Assembly (NCBI GenBank): GCA_964344155.1 | Contig: CAYFMG010000001.1 | Coordinates: 1-64,000 of the forward strand | From: UBA6164 sp964344155 | Lineage (GTDB): Bacteria; Patescibacteriota; Gracilibacteria; BD1-5; UBA6164 | Length of the DNA stretch: 64,000 nt | Direction of reading: 5' to 3' | In this document: positions 23,423 to 35,668 of the stretch, piece after piece | Layout of the letters: each line of letters starts with the position of its first letter | Numbering within the stretch: position 1 is the stretch's first letter | Translations under genes and position numbers: made by a program | Notes under the pieces: generated by a model | The model's database searches: none | What the model saw: only the letters and a program-made list of their open reading frames with translations | What the model was told of the DNA's origin: nothing

Positions 23423-26400
23423 ATGTTTAAAAAAGTATTTTTTATCTTTTTCTCACTTTTATTATTATCTTTAAATAAGGGTGTTTTTTGAGCATGTCTA
23501 AATCCTGAATATACTTTACAAAATGCTTGTAAGGATGAAAATTGTAATGAAATAGGTACGGTCGTGTATGACTGAACTATAAATTTTCCAAGTTTTTTAG
23601 AAAATATTAATATAGTAGAAACTGATTTTTCAAATTATGTTGATTTTTGATTACAAAGTATAAAAACTTATTATTGAGATAGATCTTTTATTATAGAAGA
23701 TTTGTGTGAATTAGATGAAGAAGATCTAGATTATAAATGTAGAGATAAAAACTTAACTATAAATGATTTATTAGATACAGATACTAGTATTTCAGTTAAA
23801 AAAGACTGAGATATTGTTGAGTATGAAAATGGTAATAGCTACTTTTTTGATAATCATTCATGAAATACTTTTTTTAGTATTTCTATGCCTTTTAGATTTT
23901 ATTTTCCAAATTATATTTCTCATTTTTTTGATAAAGATAGTTGAGTAAACTTTAATTTAAAAAATGTTTGTAGTAATGTTGAGTGTACTGAAACAGAATT
24001 ATCTCATTTTAATAAAAATCTATTAGAAACTACAAAACTTTTATCTTGAACTGTTCAAACTTCTAGTTTTGAAGATTTTGAAAAGGTTCGTCTTTGAGAT
24101 ACAAGTCTTTCACAAATAACAATGTTAGCTTGAAATAAAGTTGATATAAATTTTGATTTCAATGATGTTTTTCCTACTTGAGATACTGATTGTAAGTTAA
24201 TTACTTATAAATATTCAATTATTGTAAGAGATATATATGGTAATACTTTAAATTCATCTTCTATTTATGATGATTTTACAATAAATCCTTCAAATTTAGT
24301 TATTTTTAATAACGATGCTGATATTAATAAGGAAAATATCTCTCTTGAAAGAAAAGCTTGAGAAAATAATAGAGTGTACTTTTCTATAAAAGATTCTATT
24401 ACTTTAACAAAAGCATGAAAATATTATTTTTATGTTTCTGTTGAGGATTTTTCATGAAATCAAACTTTTGAAAAACAAATAAATCTTTGAGAGTTTGAAG
24501 TGTATCCATGAAATCCTGTTTCTTGAGATATTCAAGTAGAGGAAAATGGTAAATACAGTTGAGAAACTATGACATTTGTATTTAATATGAGAGATATTTA
24601 TGAAAATATGGTTACTCCTTCGTGAGTAAATGTTTCATATATTTGAGATGCTTGAATATGAGCTAAATTTTATTTTCAAGATACAAATGAATATAAAACA
24701 TGACCATTAACATGATTAAATAGCTCTAGTTTTAGAATGATATTTGATAAGGAATGATATCATACAAATAAATTTAGAGTATATTTTAATGAAAAAAATG
24801 ATGAAAATGTTAATAGCTGAGTTTTTTCATATATTGATTTAGAATCTAGGGAAAAAATATATATAAAATCACCAGATATAAGTGATTTTGTTATACCTTG
24901 TACAAAAACACCAATTACTTTATCTGTAAACTGTAGTTCAGATAATTTAAGTTGATGTAATGATAGTTATAATGAGGATGCTAACTGAGATTCTATACAA
25001 AGCTCTATCTCTTTTTCTTCAGAAGCAGATAACTGACAAATTTGATTTTTAACAATAATTGATAATGCTTATAATATAAGAAAGTATTATTATAACTTTA
25101 ATCATTTTGATAATACTGCTCCTGAATTTGAAATAGATAATGTTTTTAATGATACAAAAGCAAAAGATGAAGATTTTGTTTTCCACTTAAAAGATGACAC
25201 TACTACAGATTGTCGCTTGGTAAATAAGATCAACTATGATGTTTCTGTAAATAATATCTCTCAAGAATGAATGATTAATTCTTATTTTTGATCAGTTGAT
25301 GATAAATGGAATAATTTATTTACTAAAGCTTGAGAAAAAGATTTAGTAATTAACTATAGTGATGCTTTTTGAAACACAGGAATTTATAATACTAGTTTTA
25401 CTGTTTATCCTGATGATTTAGCTGACACTACTATTTTGAGTATTGATTCTGCTTTATGAGAAAAGTATGCAAACAATAATGATGTTTATAGTTATAATCT
25501 ATCTTTAAAAGATAGGTTTAATAATCCTATACATAATAAAGAAATTGATTATATTGATCAAAAAGCATGAGACTGAAAGACTATTACAACAAATATGATT
25601 AATAACTCTTGATTTGATGCTTTGGATGAACATGATTTTATCTGAGTAAAATCTAATCAAGATTGAGAATTATCTTTCAAACTTAAATCTTTAGCTCCTT
25701 GAGAGTTTTCTCAAAGATTTAAACTACAAATGAATAAATGGGATGATAATTATAATGATTTATTTACAACACAAACAATTTATTCTGAATTATCATGATT
25801 AAATGAATTTAAAAAACCTATAAGCTGAGTTCTTACTTTGAGTTGATCAGAAAGACCTCAAATATGAAAAGATCAAGAATATAGGATAAATTTAATAAAA
25901 GAAGATGATAATAATATATTTGTTTCTAATTGAAGTTTAAATATATCATCTCTAACTATAAATCACTCTGTAGCTGGTCATTTTTGGTCTAGTTTTACAG
26001 ATGTAGTAAAAAACTTCTGATCAGATTTATATAAAGTTCTAGGTTTTAAATGAAATATTGATGCAAATGATAATGTATTAAAATGACCTAAAATATTAAC
26101 AGATAATTTAGATATAGTATATAAGCTATGATGAAAAACTATTAAGTATTATATAGATCTTGATAAATCTTGAATACAAGATTGATGTGATCTTGCAACA
26201 TTGTGATTAAAAGTTATATGAAGCTTACAATGAGATTGAAAGTCAGATATAACATGACAAGAATCAAATTTTTCAGACTTATCAAAAGCTGAGCTTAGAG
26301 CTGTTATAAAAAGAAATGCTTATTCTCTTATTAATTGAATGAGTAGTGGGCAAGTTTTGAACTGAATTAAGTATGTTGATTCAGATATAATGATAAGTTG

Positions 26401-26893
26401 AGATCAAAACTATGAAACTTTGATAGTTAAAGATGCTAATGTTATAATTAATTGAGATTTAAACCTATCAAACAAGAAATTAGGTATCATAGTACTCAAA
26501 GATAATTATTTAGTTGATTCAGACTATAATAATATATGAAATATATATGTTAATAAAGATGTTAATAATATAAATGCTATAATATATGCTGATTGAGTTT
26601 TTAGAAGCGCTAATGGTAGTTGAAATAGCTATGAAGATCTAGACTTAGATAATAAGCTAGAATTAAATTGAAGTTTATTTACAAGAAATACTATATGATG
26701 AGCTGTAAAAGCTTGAACTGAGTATTTACTACCTTGATGATCTAAAACTTATAATTTTGATTTAGCTGAAATATACGATTTGAATTATGTTAGAAAAGTA
26801 ACTAATACAAATTGTGTGGCAGATAATTACTCATTTGTTATTAAATATAATTCTATAATTCAAACAAATCCACCTAAGTGATTTACACAATAA
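23423..26893 (+). CDS. Giant secreted surface protein
   Basis: 1156 residues with a clear signal peptide (MFKKVFFIFFSLLLLSLNKGVFGA). The body is rich in Asn, Asp, Ser and aromatic residues and looks like a chain of beta-sandwich modules (repeated patterns such as GKYYFYVSVEDFSGNQTF and KDLVINYSDAFGNTGIYNTSFTV, typical of Ig-like adhesin domains). The C-terminal part from about residue 990 (MISGDQNYETLIVKDANVIINGDLNLSNKKLG) has short regular beta segments as in polymer-forming or beta-helix folds. No LPXTG, GPI or type-9 sorting signal was seen. It is the last gene of a three-gene exported set and ends at a strong hairpin. Likely cell-surface adhesin or structural layer component; this is inference. 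Confidence 0.8.
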
Positions 26894-26929
26894 AAAATAA
26901 AACCATCTCAATAGATGGTTTTATTTTTT
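26892..26929 (+). terminator. Hairpin terminator after the surface protein gene
   Basis: 17-bp perfect arms AAAAAATAAAACCATCT / AGATGGTTTTATTTTTT around a CAAT loop; the left arm overlaps the stop codon. Confidence 0.9.
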
Positions 26930-26936
26930 ATTATAT

Positions 26937-27131
26937 TTGTCTATAATAAAACTGTATATTTTTATTGTAGACAATGTGTAAATATCCGCTCTATATTCAA
27001 TTAATTTTATTATAAAATAATTTCATATATTTGTATTATAGACAGTAATAAATTGTATGAAAATATGATTTTTAATTAAGAAATAATTGTCTATAATAGT
27101 GTTGTAGACAATTATTTTTCTATTATAGACA
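26937..27131. repeat. Cluster of TTGTCTATAATA / TTGTAGACAA motifs (possible operator array)
   Basis: The 315-bp gap between 26894 and 27208 contains no gene but six related motifs: TTGTCTATAATA at 26937-26948 and 27087-27098, TTGTAGACAA at 26965-26974 and 27102-27111, and TATTATAGACA at 27034-27044 and 27121-27131. The middle pair sits in a perfect inverted repeat with 13-bp arms (AAATAATTGTCTA at 27081-27093 and its complement at 27105-27117). Forward motifs contain TATAAT. The layout suggests several binding sites for one regulator over the promoter of the small membrane protein genes that follow; a structured RNA or replication element is an alternative. Confidence 0.65.
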
Positions 27132-27208
27132 TATAAAATATAGTAATAATTGCATTAAATTTAATTATGTGTTAATATAATATATATAAATAAATAATAA
27201 TTATTTTT

Positions 27209-27523
27209 ATGAAAACTATATATTTTCTTTGATATCAATTAAATTGATTAGAGTTAGTTACATATATTTTAATACCAACAGCTATGGTATTAGTTATTTT
27301 AACATATATACTTTTTAATGTTAGAGCTTTAAAATTATCATTTGATGTTGATATTAATTTGATTAAATTACTTGAAAAATCTAATAATATGAAGTTTGAT
27401 ACTATCTTAAAAAAGATAGATGAACTTAATGATGATAATTCTAAAATTATTAAAAAAATAGAAAAAGTCGAAAGTGATTTAGAAAAAGATGCCAAAAAGG
27501 GCTGATATTCTTTACAAAAGTAA
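27209..27523 (+). CDS. Small single-span membrane protein, paralogue 1
   Basis: 104 residues. The N-terminus KTIYFLGYQLNGLELVTYI is followed by one hydrophobic helix (LIPTAMVLVILTYILFNV), then FDVDINL and a lysine/glutamate-rich coiled coil (LKKIDELNDDNSKIIKKIEKVESDLEKD). The next gene encodes a protein with nearly the same N-terminal half. No known family recognised. It lies directly downstream of the inverted-repeat cluster, so it may be controlled by it. Confidence 0.72.
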
Positions 27524-27570
27524 AAAAGAGTGATATTATATATCATATACCTTATTATAAACCTTAAATT

Positions 27571-27825
27571 ATGGATACTATTTATATTCTTTGATATCAA
27601 TTAAACTGATTAGAATTTGTTACTTTTGCTATATTACCAATAGCAGTGGTAGTACTTTCTTTAGTTTATTTACTATTTAATATTAGACTATTAAAATTTT
27701 CTTTTGATTTTGATATCTACTTTTTGACTGAGTTAGAAAAATCTTATACTAAGAAATTAGATACTCTACTTGTTAAAATTGATGACAAATATAATTTAAA
27801 TTGAACAATAAAAGAAGAAGCTTAA
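27571..27825 (+). CDS. Small single-span membrane protein, paralogue 2
   Basis: 84 residues. IYILGYQLNGLEFVTFAILP at the N-terminus and LLKFSFDFDI after the helix repeat the pattern of the preceding 104-residue protein, so the two arose by tandem duplication. The coiled-coil tail is shorter. Its stop codon is within a palindrome that also contains the stop of the converging pth gene (four-base overlap). Confidence 0.72.
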
Positions 27826-27836
27826 GCTTCTTCTTT
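27811..27836. terminator. Bidirectional hairpin overlapping two stop codons
   Basis: AAAGAAGAAGCTT / AAGCTTCTTCTTT is a perfect 26-bp palindrome; stops of both converging genes (27823-27825 and 27822-27824) fall at its centre. Confidence 0.8.
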
Positions 27837-28346
27837 TAATTTTATATATACTTCAGGGAAGACTTTATCTTCTAGTTTATCTAGTTCATCTTGATTAAAC
27901 TTTGATAAAACCCAGTCAGATACTTCGTAATTATCATTGAATCATATTCAGATTTTGATTCTTTTAAATTCATCTTTAAAGTGTTTTATTATATCCTTTA
28001 TTCCATTGTGTCATCATGCACTTCATTTATTTCTGATTCTTATTTTGGAGAAATCCATACTCATATCGTCATAAATAATAATAATGTCATCTGTATCGAT
28101 TTTATAAAAATCTACAATTTTTCTAATAGATTCTCAGCTTAGATTCATATAAGTTTGAGGTTTTAGTAGAATTGTTTTTTCTCATAGTAATATTCAACTA
28201 GATACTTCAGCTTTAAATTTTGATTCAAGTTTAAAGTCAGAAAAATTATCTTTTTCTTTTAGGTAATCTAAAAACAAAAAACCAACATTGTGTTTTGTTT
28301 TTTCATATTTTTCTCAAGGATTTCAAAGTCAAACTATTAATTTCAT
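27822..28346 (-). CDS. pth: Peptidyl-tRNA hydrolase
   Basis: A 174-residue protein. MKLIVGLGNPGEKYEKTKHNVGFLFLD contains the catalytic histidine after KTKHN; LLKPQTYMNLSGESI, IIYDDMSMDFSKIRIRNKGSAGGHNGIKDII and FKRIKIGIG complete the family signature. It releases amino acids from stalled peptidyl-tRNA. Slightly short compared with E. coli Pth, but all the key residues are present. Lies downstream of the tyrosine recombinase with 11 bases between. Confidence 0.96.
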
Positions 28347-28357
28347 TATATTTTCAG

Positions 28358-29281
28358 TTATTTCATAAATTTAGAGTGTACATCTTTTAGTTTTTTGTTT
28401 GTTACATGTGTATATACTTGAGTTGTTGTTATACTAGCATGTCATAACATCTCCTGTATTGCTCTTAAATCTGCTCAATTACTTAGTAGGGTTGTTGCAA
28501 ATGAGTGTCTAAGGGTGTGTGCTGAGATATTTTTAAGTATAAAAGCTTTGCTTGCATATTTTTTAACCATACTTGTTATAAAAAACCTTGTTAGTCTTAC
28601 TTTTTCATTTTCTAGAGCATCTATATTTTCTAATTTTATATTATGTCTTATAAAAAGAGGGGACATATGGTCTTTTCTTTTTTCTAGGTAGTTTTCTATT
28701 AATTTTGCAGCATGTTTTGTAAGATATACAACTCTTACTTTTCTTCATTTTCATCTTACGGCAAATTCTCTTCTTTTTAGGTTTATATCTTCTTTATTTA
28801 AACCTGTTAGTTCAGATATTCTGAGACCGGTAGAGTATATACATTCCATTATTGCTAGGTCTCTAGCTCATATTATTGTATCAGGATCAGGAGCATTAAA
28901 TAGTCTTTCTAATTCTTCTTCATTTAGAAATTCTACATGTCTTTCATCAGCTTTTATTAGATCTATTGCTGTTGCTGACATAGATTGTATTCATTTTTTT
29001 TCTAGAAATTTTAAAAAACTTCTAAGAGTTATCATGTAGTAGTTCGCTGTGCTAATTGATATGGTTCTATTTTTTTCATACAGGTAGCTTCTAAATTTTT
29101 CAGCTATATCTAGAACTATGTCTCATACTTTAAAAGTAGAAGGATCTTTTCACAGAGATTCTTCCAAAAAACAAGCAAATTTTTTCAAATGCCTATCATA
29201 TTGTTCAACTGTTTTAGGAGATTTATTTTTAATAACCTCCAGATAGTTCAAAAAATTTAGATGTGCTTCTTTAAAGTTCAT
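28358..29281 (-). CDS. Tyrosine recombinase (XerC/XerD-like)
   Basis: A 307-residue integrase-family protein. The N-terminal SAM-like core-binding domain (AHLNFLNYLEVIKNKSPKTVEQYDRHL) is followed by the catalytic domain with YSTGLRISELTGL (first Arg), HTLRHSFATTLL (HxxR), LGHASITTTQVYTHV (His and nucleophilic Tyr). Length and domain order fit XerC/XerD, which resolve chromosome dimers at dif. Neighbours are housekeeping genes and no mobile-element genes or att-like repeats lie beside it, so a chromosomal Xer role is more likely than a phage integrase. Confidence 0.9.
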
Positions 29282-29305
29282 GAGTTATATATTAATTATT
29301 TATCT

Positions 29306-30049
29306 TTACACAATAATCTCAGGATCTCAATCTGTGATTAGTATTGTATGTTCATACTGGCTTCATAAGCTTCAGTCTTTGATGTAGATCTCCCAGTCTC
29401 ATTCATCAACAATCTGTCAGCTAGTTTCTCAAAGGATTGGTTCTATTGCTAGAGTCATTCCTTTTTTTAGTTTCTCTCATTTTCAAGCTTTTCAAAAGTT
29501 GGGAATATATGGTTTTTCATGAAGCTTTTTTCCTATAGCATGACCTGTTAAGTCTTTTACTACCTTGAATCATGCTCACTCTATCTCAGCTTGAATCGCT
29601 GCTGAAATATCTCATATAGTGTTTCAGGCTCTACATTTATCTATTCAAGCATATAAAGCTTTTTTGTTTGCTTCTATTAGTTTTGCTCATCTAGGATTGT
29701 ATTTATCTCATCAAATAATTACAGAAAAAGCAGCATCAGTATTGATTCATTTGTTTTTATCTTTTATTCAGAAATCAAAAGTAGCTAAGTCACCATTTTG
29801 AAAAACTATTTCTTCTCTAGGTAATCAGTGAACTACTACATCATTCACACAAACACAAATATTTGCAGGAAATCAATAAACTCACTTAAAACCGCATAAG
29901 ACATTATTTTTCTTTGCTATATCATCACAAATTTTATTAATTTCACTAGCTTTTACTCAAGCTTTTAATACTTTTTTTATTTCAGCAAAAATCTTTTTGT
30001 GAGTTTTTGCATTATTTCTCATTATTTCTATTTCTTGTTTTGTTAACAT
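29306..30049 (-). CDS. map: Methionine aminopeptidase, type I
   Basis: A 247-residue enzyme that removes the initiator methionine. Metal ligands appear in FDFGIKDKNKGINTDAAFS, GHAIGKKLHEKPYIPNFG, AIEPILG and QYEHTILIT, in the family order. No N-terminal extension, so type Ia. The gene lies between the exported-protein pair and the recombinase on the same strand. Confidence 0.95.
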
Positions 30050-30065
30050 TTTCTTATTTTTAATA

Positions 30066-31400
30066 TTATTTTTTATCTCAACAATCTCATCATCAATATT
30101 GTTCTTCACAAGTACGTACAGAGTATGGGATAAGTAAATCTAATTTTTCTATAGTATTTTTTAGAGTATTATGTGTTTCTATTATTTCTCATTGTAACTT
30201 TTCTGTTGTTACGTCTCATACTTGAGCAAAAGGTATTTCTGACTCATATAGTTCAGTAATTTTTTCCTGAATTTCTAGAGTTATTTTTCTGTTATCAATA
30301 GCTCTATCTATTTCTTTTCTATTATATGATCATCATGTTTTTTTTACTTTTTGAAGTTTAAATAAATCAGATACTTCTTCATCTTGAAAATCTTTTAGTG
30401 CTTTTTTTATACTATTAGTTATTTGATTTATAGAGTTTGTTAAGAAATTGTTATCTTGAGTAAATCACTCTCTATTATATTTATCTAAATTATTTAATAA
30501 TATTTGTTGCTTATCTAGTGAAATTCAACTTTCTTCTAAATATTCTTTTAAAAGCTTTTTTTCAAGTGCTTGTATTTCATTTACAGGTTTATTTCATATT
30601 AATAACGCCCAAGCATCTCTCCATTTTTCTATTCAGTCTTCAGCTTGCTTGTTTAATATTTTTATATTCTCAATAGATTCAGATATCGTTTCAAAAAATC
30701 ATCATTTATCTATTATACATGGTTGTACTGCAGATATTGAATAGTTATCACTTATTCCTAAATCAAAATCAAAGTCAACAAGTATTAGTTTAGATGTATC
30801 AAAATCAGCATCTTCTCATATAATAGTTAATCTATATAGATCTAGTATATTATCGCTATTTTGCAATAATTGTCAAACTATTTCTTTTACAGTTAAGTTA
30901 TCTAACTGACAATCTTTGTTTACTCATTTACAAGCATCTACAACAACTATATCAGAATCTCATCTTTTATCTACTTTTGTTAAGTATTTTAATAATCATT
31001 CATTTTCTTTATCAAGTAGTTTATAGTCTCTTTTTACTTCATAAGGAACATCATTTGAAATAGGGAATGTAACAAAATAATTGAAGTATGAGTAGTATCA
31101 AGAAAAATTAAACATTTCATTAAATATTGAAATTGTTTCTGATTTAGCTCTTGCTGTATCATCTTTTATTTTATCCCAATTTGATTTAAAAATACCTTCT
31201 TCTTCTTTTTTGATTACTGGTTTTTTATTTCTTTCTTCAACTATAGCTTTTGTTATGTTTTTTACTACTATTCTGTTATTTTTTACATACTCTAATAAAA
31301 CCTCAGCTGTATTATCTTTTATAGAACAAGCTCAGTTTGCATAGCTATAATTTGGTATAATTATAGATACAAAAAATATGATAAGTAGTATTTTTTTCAT
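30066..31400 (-). CDS. Exported protein of unknown function (444 aa)
   Basis: MKKILLIIFFVSIIIPNYSYANG is a signal peptide. The mature protein is mostly helical and charged, with cysteines at CSIKD, DACKGVNKDC, QPCIID and a C-terminal RTCEEQYGGGDCGD that could form disulphides. It contains long helices (about residues 250-420) such as LLKEYLEESGISLDKQQILLNN. Seven bases separate it from the preceding exported protein, so the two form an operon. Not recognised as any known family. Confidence 0.72.
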
Positions 31401-31407
31401 TAATTTT

Positions 31408-32979
31408 TTAGTTAACATTTGGTATATTATCCATACCTTTTATTACAGGAGTTATATCTCTAATATAGTTATAAAATGATTCTGTGAATCTAGAAAGCTC
31501 TGAAAACTGTTTTTCAAAGTCTTGCATGATTCCATAAGAAACTTTTTTATCTACTTCTTTACTTATATAAGAACTATTATGTTTTTCTTTATTTATAAAA
31601 TTTTGTCTTAACTCTTTTTGTCTTTCAATAGCATCTTGAATTAATAGTTGTTCAGAAGTAAGAGTTATTTGTTTATTTTGTTCAAGATTTCTTAAAAGTG
31701 ATAAGTCATTTCTTCTTTCATAGTTTAATCAATATGATTTATAATATTTTTCAAGCATATCATTAGAGTCTAGAGTATTATTATCCTCATCTTTGTCTTC
31801 TTTCTCTAGGTTTAGTATAGGTATTGGTTTTGTTGTTACTTGGAAACCTAAGTGAAACATATCAGGAAGATCTAGATTTGTTAAATTTAATTCAAAATTA
31901 GCAATTGACATATTTGCTGGAATTAGAGATGTAGATGCAAATTTCTTTAGATGATTATTAGATCTATTCAGTAAGTATTCTATAGTAATATTATCTGATC
32001 ATCCAAATAAACTATGATTATACATTACAAACTCTATAATTATACAGAAAAATCAATCACAAGGCCATTCTCAATTATCATTTACTTCTGAATAAGAGTC
32101 TCAAATATTATTGTTCTTTGATTTTTTAGTACTTCAGCTTCAGTATGTAATATTACTAGGAGGGGGAGATGTATCAGAATTTAAATCATTTTGAAGGTCT
32201 TTTAATAAAAAGTTATTTGTGGCACTTGATAATCAATTATTATCTGAGTCTTCAGGACAATTATATTGTGTTTCTGTATCTAAAATAGTACCATCATCAT
32301 TATTATTATTTAGAGTTTTTTCTATTTTTTCTCTTTGTTTTTCATTATCATATTTTAAATCATCCATACTTTTAGATAAGTCTTCAAGCATTTCGTTTAC
32401 AGATTCTCAAAGATCTATGTTTTCTTCTCACTCGTAATCTGTTTTTGAAGCAAAGATGATTTTATCTATATTTTCAATATCAATTATTAAATCAAAAGGA
32501 GAGTTTTCTAGTGTTCAGTCAGTATATGTTGATGAACTTGATAGTTTGTATATCCTTTCTGCTTTTTTCTCTGAAGTTTCTATAGAGTTTGTTTTATGTT
32601 TTTTAAATAGTTTTAGGTAATCTTGAACTAATTCTGCTTTAAAGTTTCAGTCTTGTTTACAGTCATCACTAAAAAAAGAAGTTAAACTTTGAATATTTTC
32701 GTAATTAATTATATAGTGAAATTCATCTACACCTATATATAGAGTTTCGTCTAAACATGGTTTTATATTATTAATTTGGGCTAGGTGATTTATTTCTGCA
32801 GATATACCTGTTTCTTTTTTTCATCATTCTAGTTCAAAGTTTAATAATTTGTCTTCTGTTGTTTTGATTCACTTATCAATATTTTTATATAAATCTAGAG
32901 ATGAAGGACTTCAAAAAAAAGCATTTGTTACTGATGTAATGCTTAATAAACAGATAATAAAAACAATAACTTTTTGCAT
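31408..32979 (-). CDS. Exported protein of unknown function (523 aa)
   Basis: MQKVIVFIICLLSITSVTNAF is a signal peptide. The mature protein has a helical N-terminal half with a few cysteines (KPCLDE, DDCKQD), an Asn/Ser/Asp-rich linker around residues 225-310, a hydrophobic stretch (FFCIIIEFVMYN) and a helical C-terminus (DLSLLRNLEQNKQITLTSEQLLIQDAIERQKE). Architecture is similar to the 444-residue partner. Related pairs of large secreted proteins are often linked to pili or surface machinery, but nothing here proves that. Confidence 0.7.
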
Positions 32980-33038
32980 GTAGATTGTAAATAAAACTAT
33001 TTTTAATTATTATATATAAAAATGAATTTTTTACAAAG

Positions 33039-33063
33039 AAAAATCCGGAAAATCCGGATTTTT
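33039..33063. terminator. Hairpin terminator after clpC
   Basis: AAAAATCCGGA and TCCGGATTTTT pair around AAA. It adjoins the clpC stop codon; it also lies just upstream of the exported-protein operon. Confidence 0.85.
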
Positions 33064-35625
33064 TTATTTTATAACAATTTTATCTTCTGATATTGTTATT
33101 TTAAATGATTTTTTACTGCCTGAATTTATTATTTTTTCAGCTATTAAATCTTCTATATTATCAACTAAATATCTTCTCACTTCTCTTGCTCAGAATTCAG
33201 GATTGTATACAGTTTTTGTTATATAATTCAATACTTTAGAATCATATTTTAGTTCTAGATCTTTTTCTTTTAATCTTTCCTCTAGACTTTTTAATCAAAG
33301 TTCTACAATTTTTTTGATTTGATTTTTATCTAGGGGATTAAAAACTAGTATTTTATCAATTCTATTAATAAATTCTGGTGAAAAATAATCTGTTAAATTA
33401 TTTTTTATATTTTCTGCAGCTTGAGAATAATCAGTTAATATTTTTTCTTCCTCTTTAGTTTTTATATCAAAACCTATTTTTTCTGCTTTTTGCATGAACT
33501 CTTCTTGTCAGATGTTTGAAGTCATAACTATAATTGTATTTTTAAAGTTAACTTTTCTTCATTTATTATCTGTTAGAACTCATTCTTCAAGTATTTGTAA
33601 TAGTAGGTTATATACTTCAAAATCTCATTTTTCGATTTCATCAAATAAAACTACACTATAAGGTTTTTTTCTTACTTTTTCTGTTAACATTCCTCATTCT
33701 TCATATCAAACATATCATGCTGATGATCAGATAAGTTTATTTACAGATGTTTTATCTGAGTATTCACTCATATCAATTTTGATAAGAGCATTTGGATCGT
33801 CATAAAACTTTTTTGTTAATACTTTTACTAATTCTGTTTTACCAACTCATGTTGGTCCTAGAAATAGGAAACTTCCTAGAGGTCTGTTTGGATCAGCTAT
33901 TCAAGCTTTGTTTCTAGTTATAGATTTAACTATAGATTTAATAGCATCGTCTTGACCAATTATTTCAGACTTAATTGATTTAGCTAATTGTTTTATTCTA
34001 TCTATTTCACCTTTGTTTAAGTTAGCAACTGGTATACCTGTTGACATACTTAATATTTTTTGAACATCTTCTGCTCATATAGACATTCTATCTTCTTTTG
34101 GAATAGTAAATTTTTGTTTTATTTCTACTATTTCTTTTTCTAATTTTGCTTGTTTTTCCTTTAGGGAAGAAGCTTTTTTATATTCTTGAGCTATAACTGC
34201 TAATTCTGTATCTTTAGCTATTTTAGCTATTTTTTCTTTTAACTTCTTTGTTTCTGTTTCATCAAAGTTATATTTCATTGACTTAATACTACAAGCTTCA
34301 TCTATAAGGTCTATAGCTTTATCTGGTAGATTTTTATCAGTTATATATCTTGTAGATAATTCAACTGCTGCTTTTACAGCATCTTCAGAAATATTTAGAT
34401 TGTGATATGTTTCAAAAGAATCTTTTAATCAGTCTATTATTTCTCTAGTTGTTTTTTTACAAGGTTCTTCAACATTAATTTTTTGGAATCTTCTTTCTAA
34501 GGCTGAGTCTTTTTCTATATATTTCTTGTATTCATTTGCTGTAGTTGCTCAGATAATTCTGATTTTTCATCTACCCATTGCTGGTTTTAAAATATTTGAA
34601 GCATCTAGAGTTCATTCTCCTCCTCATGCTCAAATAATAGTGTGTATTTCGTCAATAAATAGAATTATTTCATTTTCTACTTTTGATGCTTCATCTATTA
34701 CTTGTTTTATTCTAGCTTCAAATTCTCATCTATATTTTGTTCCAGCAACTAAAGATGACATATCAAGAGAAAGAATCTTTTTATCTTTCATTGAAAAAGG
34801 AACTTTTCATTCTTTTATTTTTAATGCTAGTCATTCTGCTATAGCTGTTTTACCAACTCAAGGTTCTCATACTAAAACAGGATTGTTTTTTGTTTTTCTA
34901 TTTAGTATAGCTATAAGTCTTTCTACTTCATTTTCTCTTCAGATGATATTATCAATTTTACCATCTATTGCTTCTTGTGATAAATTAGTTGAGAAAAAAT
35001 CTAGTGCTGGAGTTGTTGAGTCTGGTTTTTTTCATTTTTCTTCTTTGTTCATATCAAAAGGAGTTGAATCTCATTTTTGACCAAATAGATTTTGACTTAA
35101 AACTCAAAGTAGTTTATTTATTCCATCATCTCATTCTAGATTTACTCATCATGCTTCATTTCATTCTGAAACACCATCAATAACTCCTAGTTTGTTTAAT
35201 TCTATAAGGTTATTCTCAATATCACTAGGTGTTATTCATATGTAATCAAAAAAACTTACTATCCATGAGTCATTTCTGATCATTGATAATAAAAAATCTT
35301 CAATAGATGCTTTTGGTTTTGAAAAACTTGCAGCTATTTTTACACTTCATAAAATAATAGTTTTTAATCTACTATTCATTCAAGTATAAACTCAGGTTCT
35401 TTTTTGGTAAGACTCATTAAAAATAGCTTTGTTTATAATTTCTATAGTTAATTTTTCATTAATTCCATATAGATTAAAGATTTCTTTTATACCTCAAGTA
35501 GAGTTTTTTACTAATTCAATAAAAATATCTTCTACTCATAGTTCTTTTAATCAGATTTGTTTTATATTATTTTCAGCATTAACTAAAGCTTTTTTGTATC
35601 AATCAGAGAAATTATTGTACGACAT
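33064..35625 (-). CDS. clpC: ATP-dependent chaperone/protease subunit ClpC/ClpB family
   Basis: An 853-residue Hsp100 protein. A diverged Clp N domain (residues 1-150) precedes AAA-1 with GEPGVGKT, FIDEIHTIIG and the arginine-finger region; a middle coiled region (KLKEKIAKIAKDTELAVIAQ) is short, as in ClpC rather than the long ClpB propeller. AAA-2 has GPTGVGKTELVK, VVLFDEIEK, ILEEGVLTDNKGRKVNFKNT, and ends with ARRYLVDNIEDL-type helices (GAREVRRYL). It unfolds proteins for refolding or for ClpP; clpP is not in the window, so the ClpB role cannot be excluded. Glycines of both P-loops include TGA codons. Confidence 0.9.
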
Positions 35626-35668
35626 GTATAAAAATAGTTGTAAGAATTTAAAATATTTATATAATACT

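Noticed and set aside
26937..27131. CRISPR array
   Set aside because: Motifs are 10-12 bp, occur in both orientations and have irregular spacing; no cas genes.
28358..29281. Integrase of a mobile element or phage
   Set aside because: Flanked by pth and map in one operon-like run, with no att repeats or phage genes; chromosomal Xer is more likely.
34526..35080. Plus-strand open frame of 184 codons
   Set aside because: Antisense to clpC, which has conserved motifs in the other strand.
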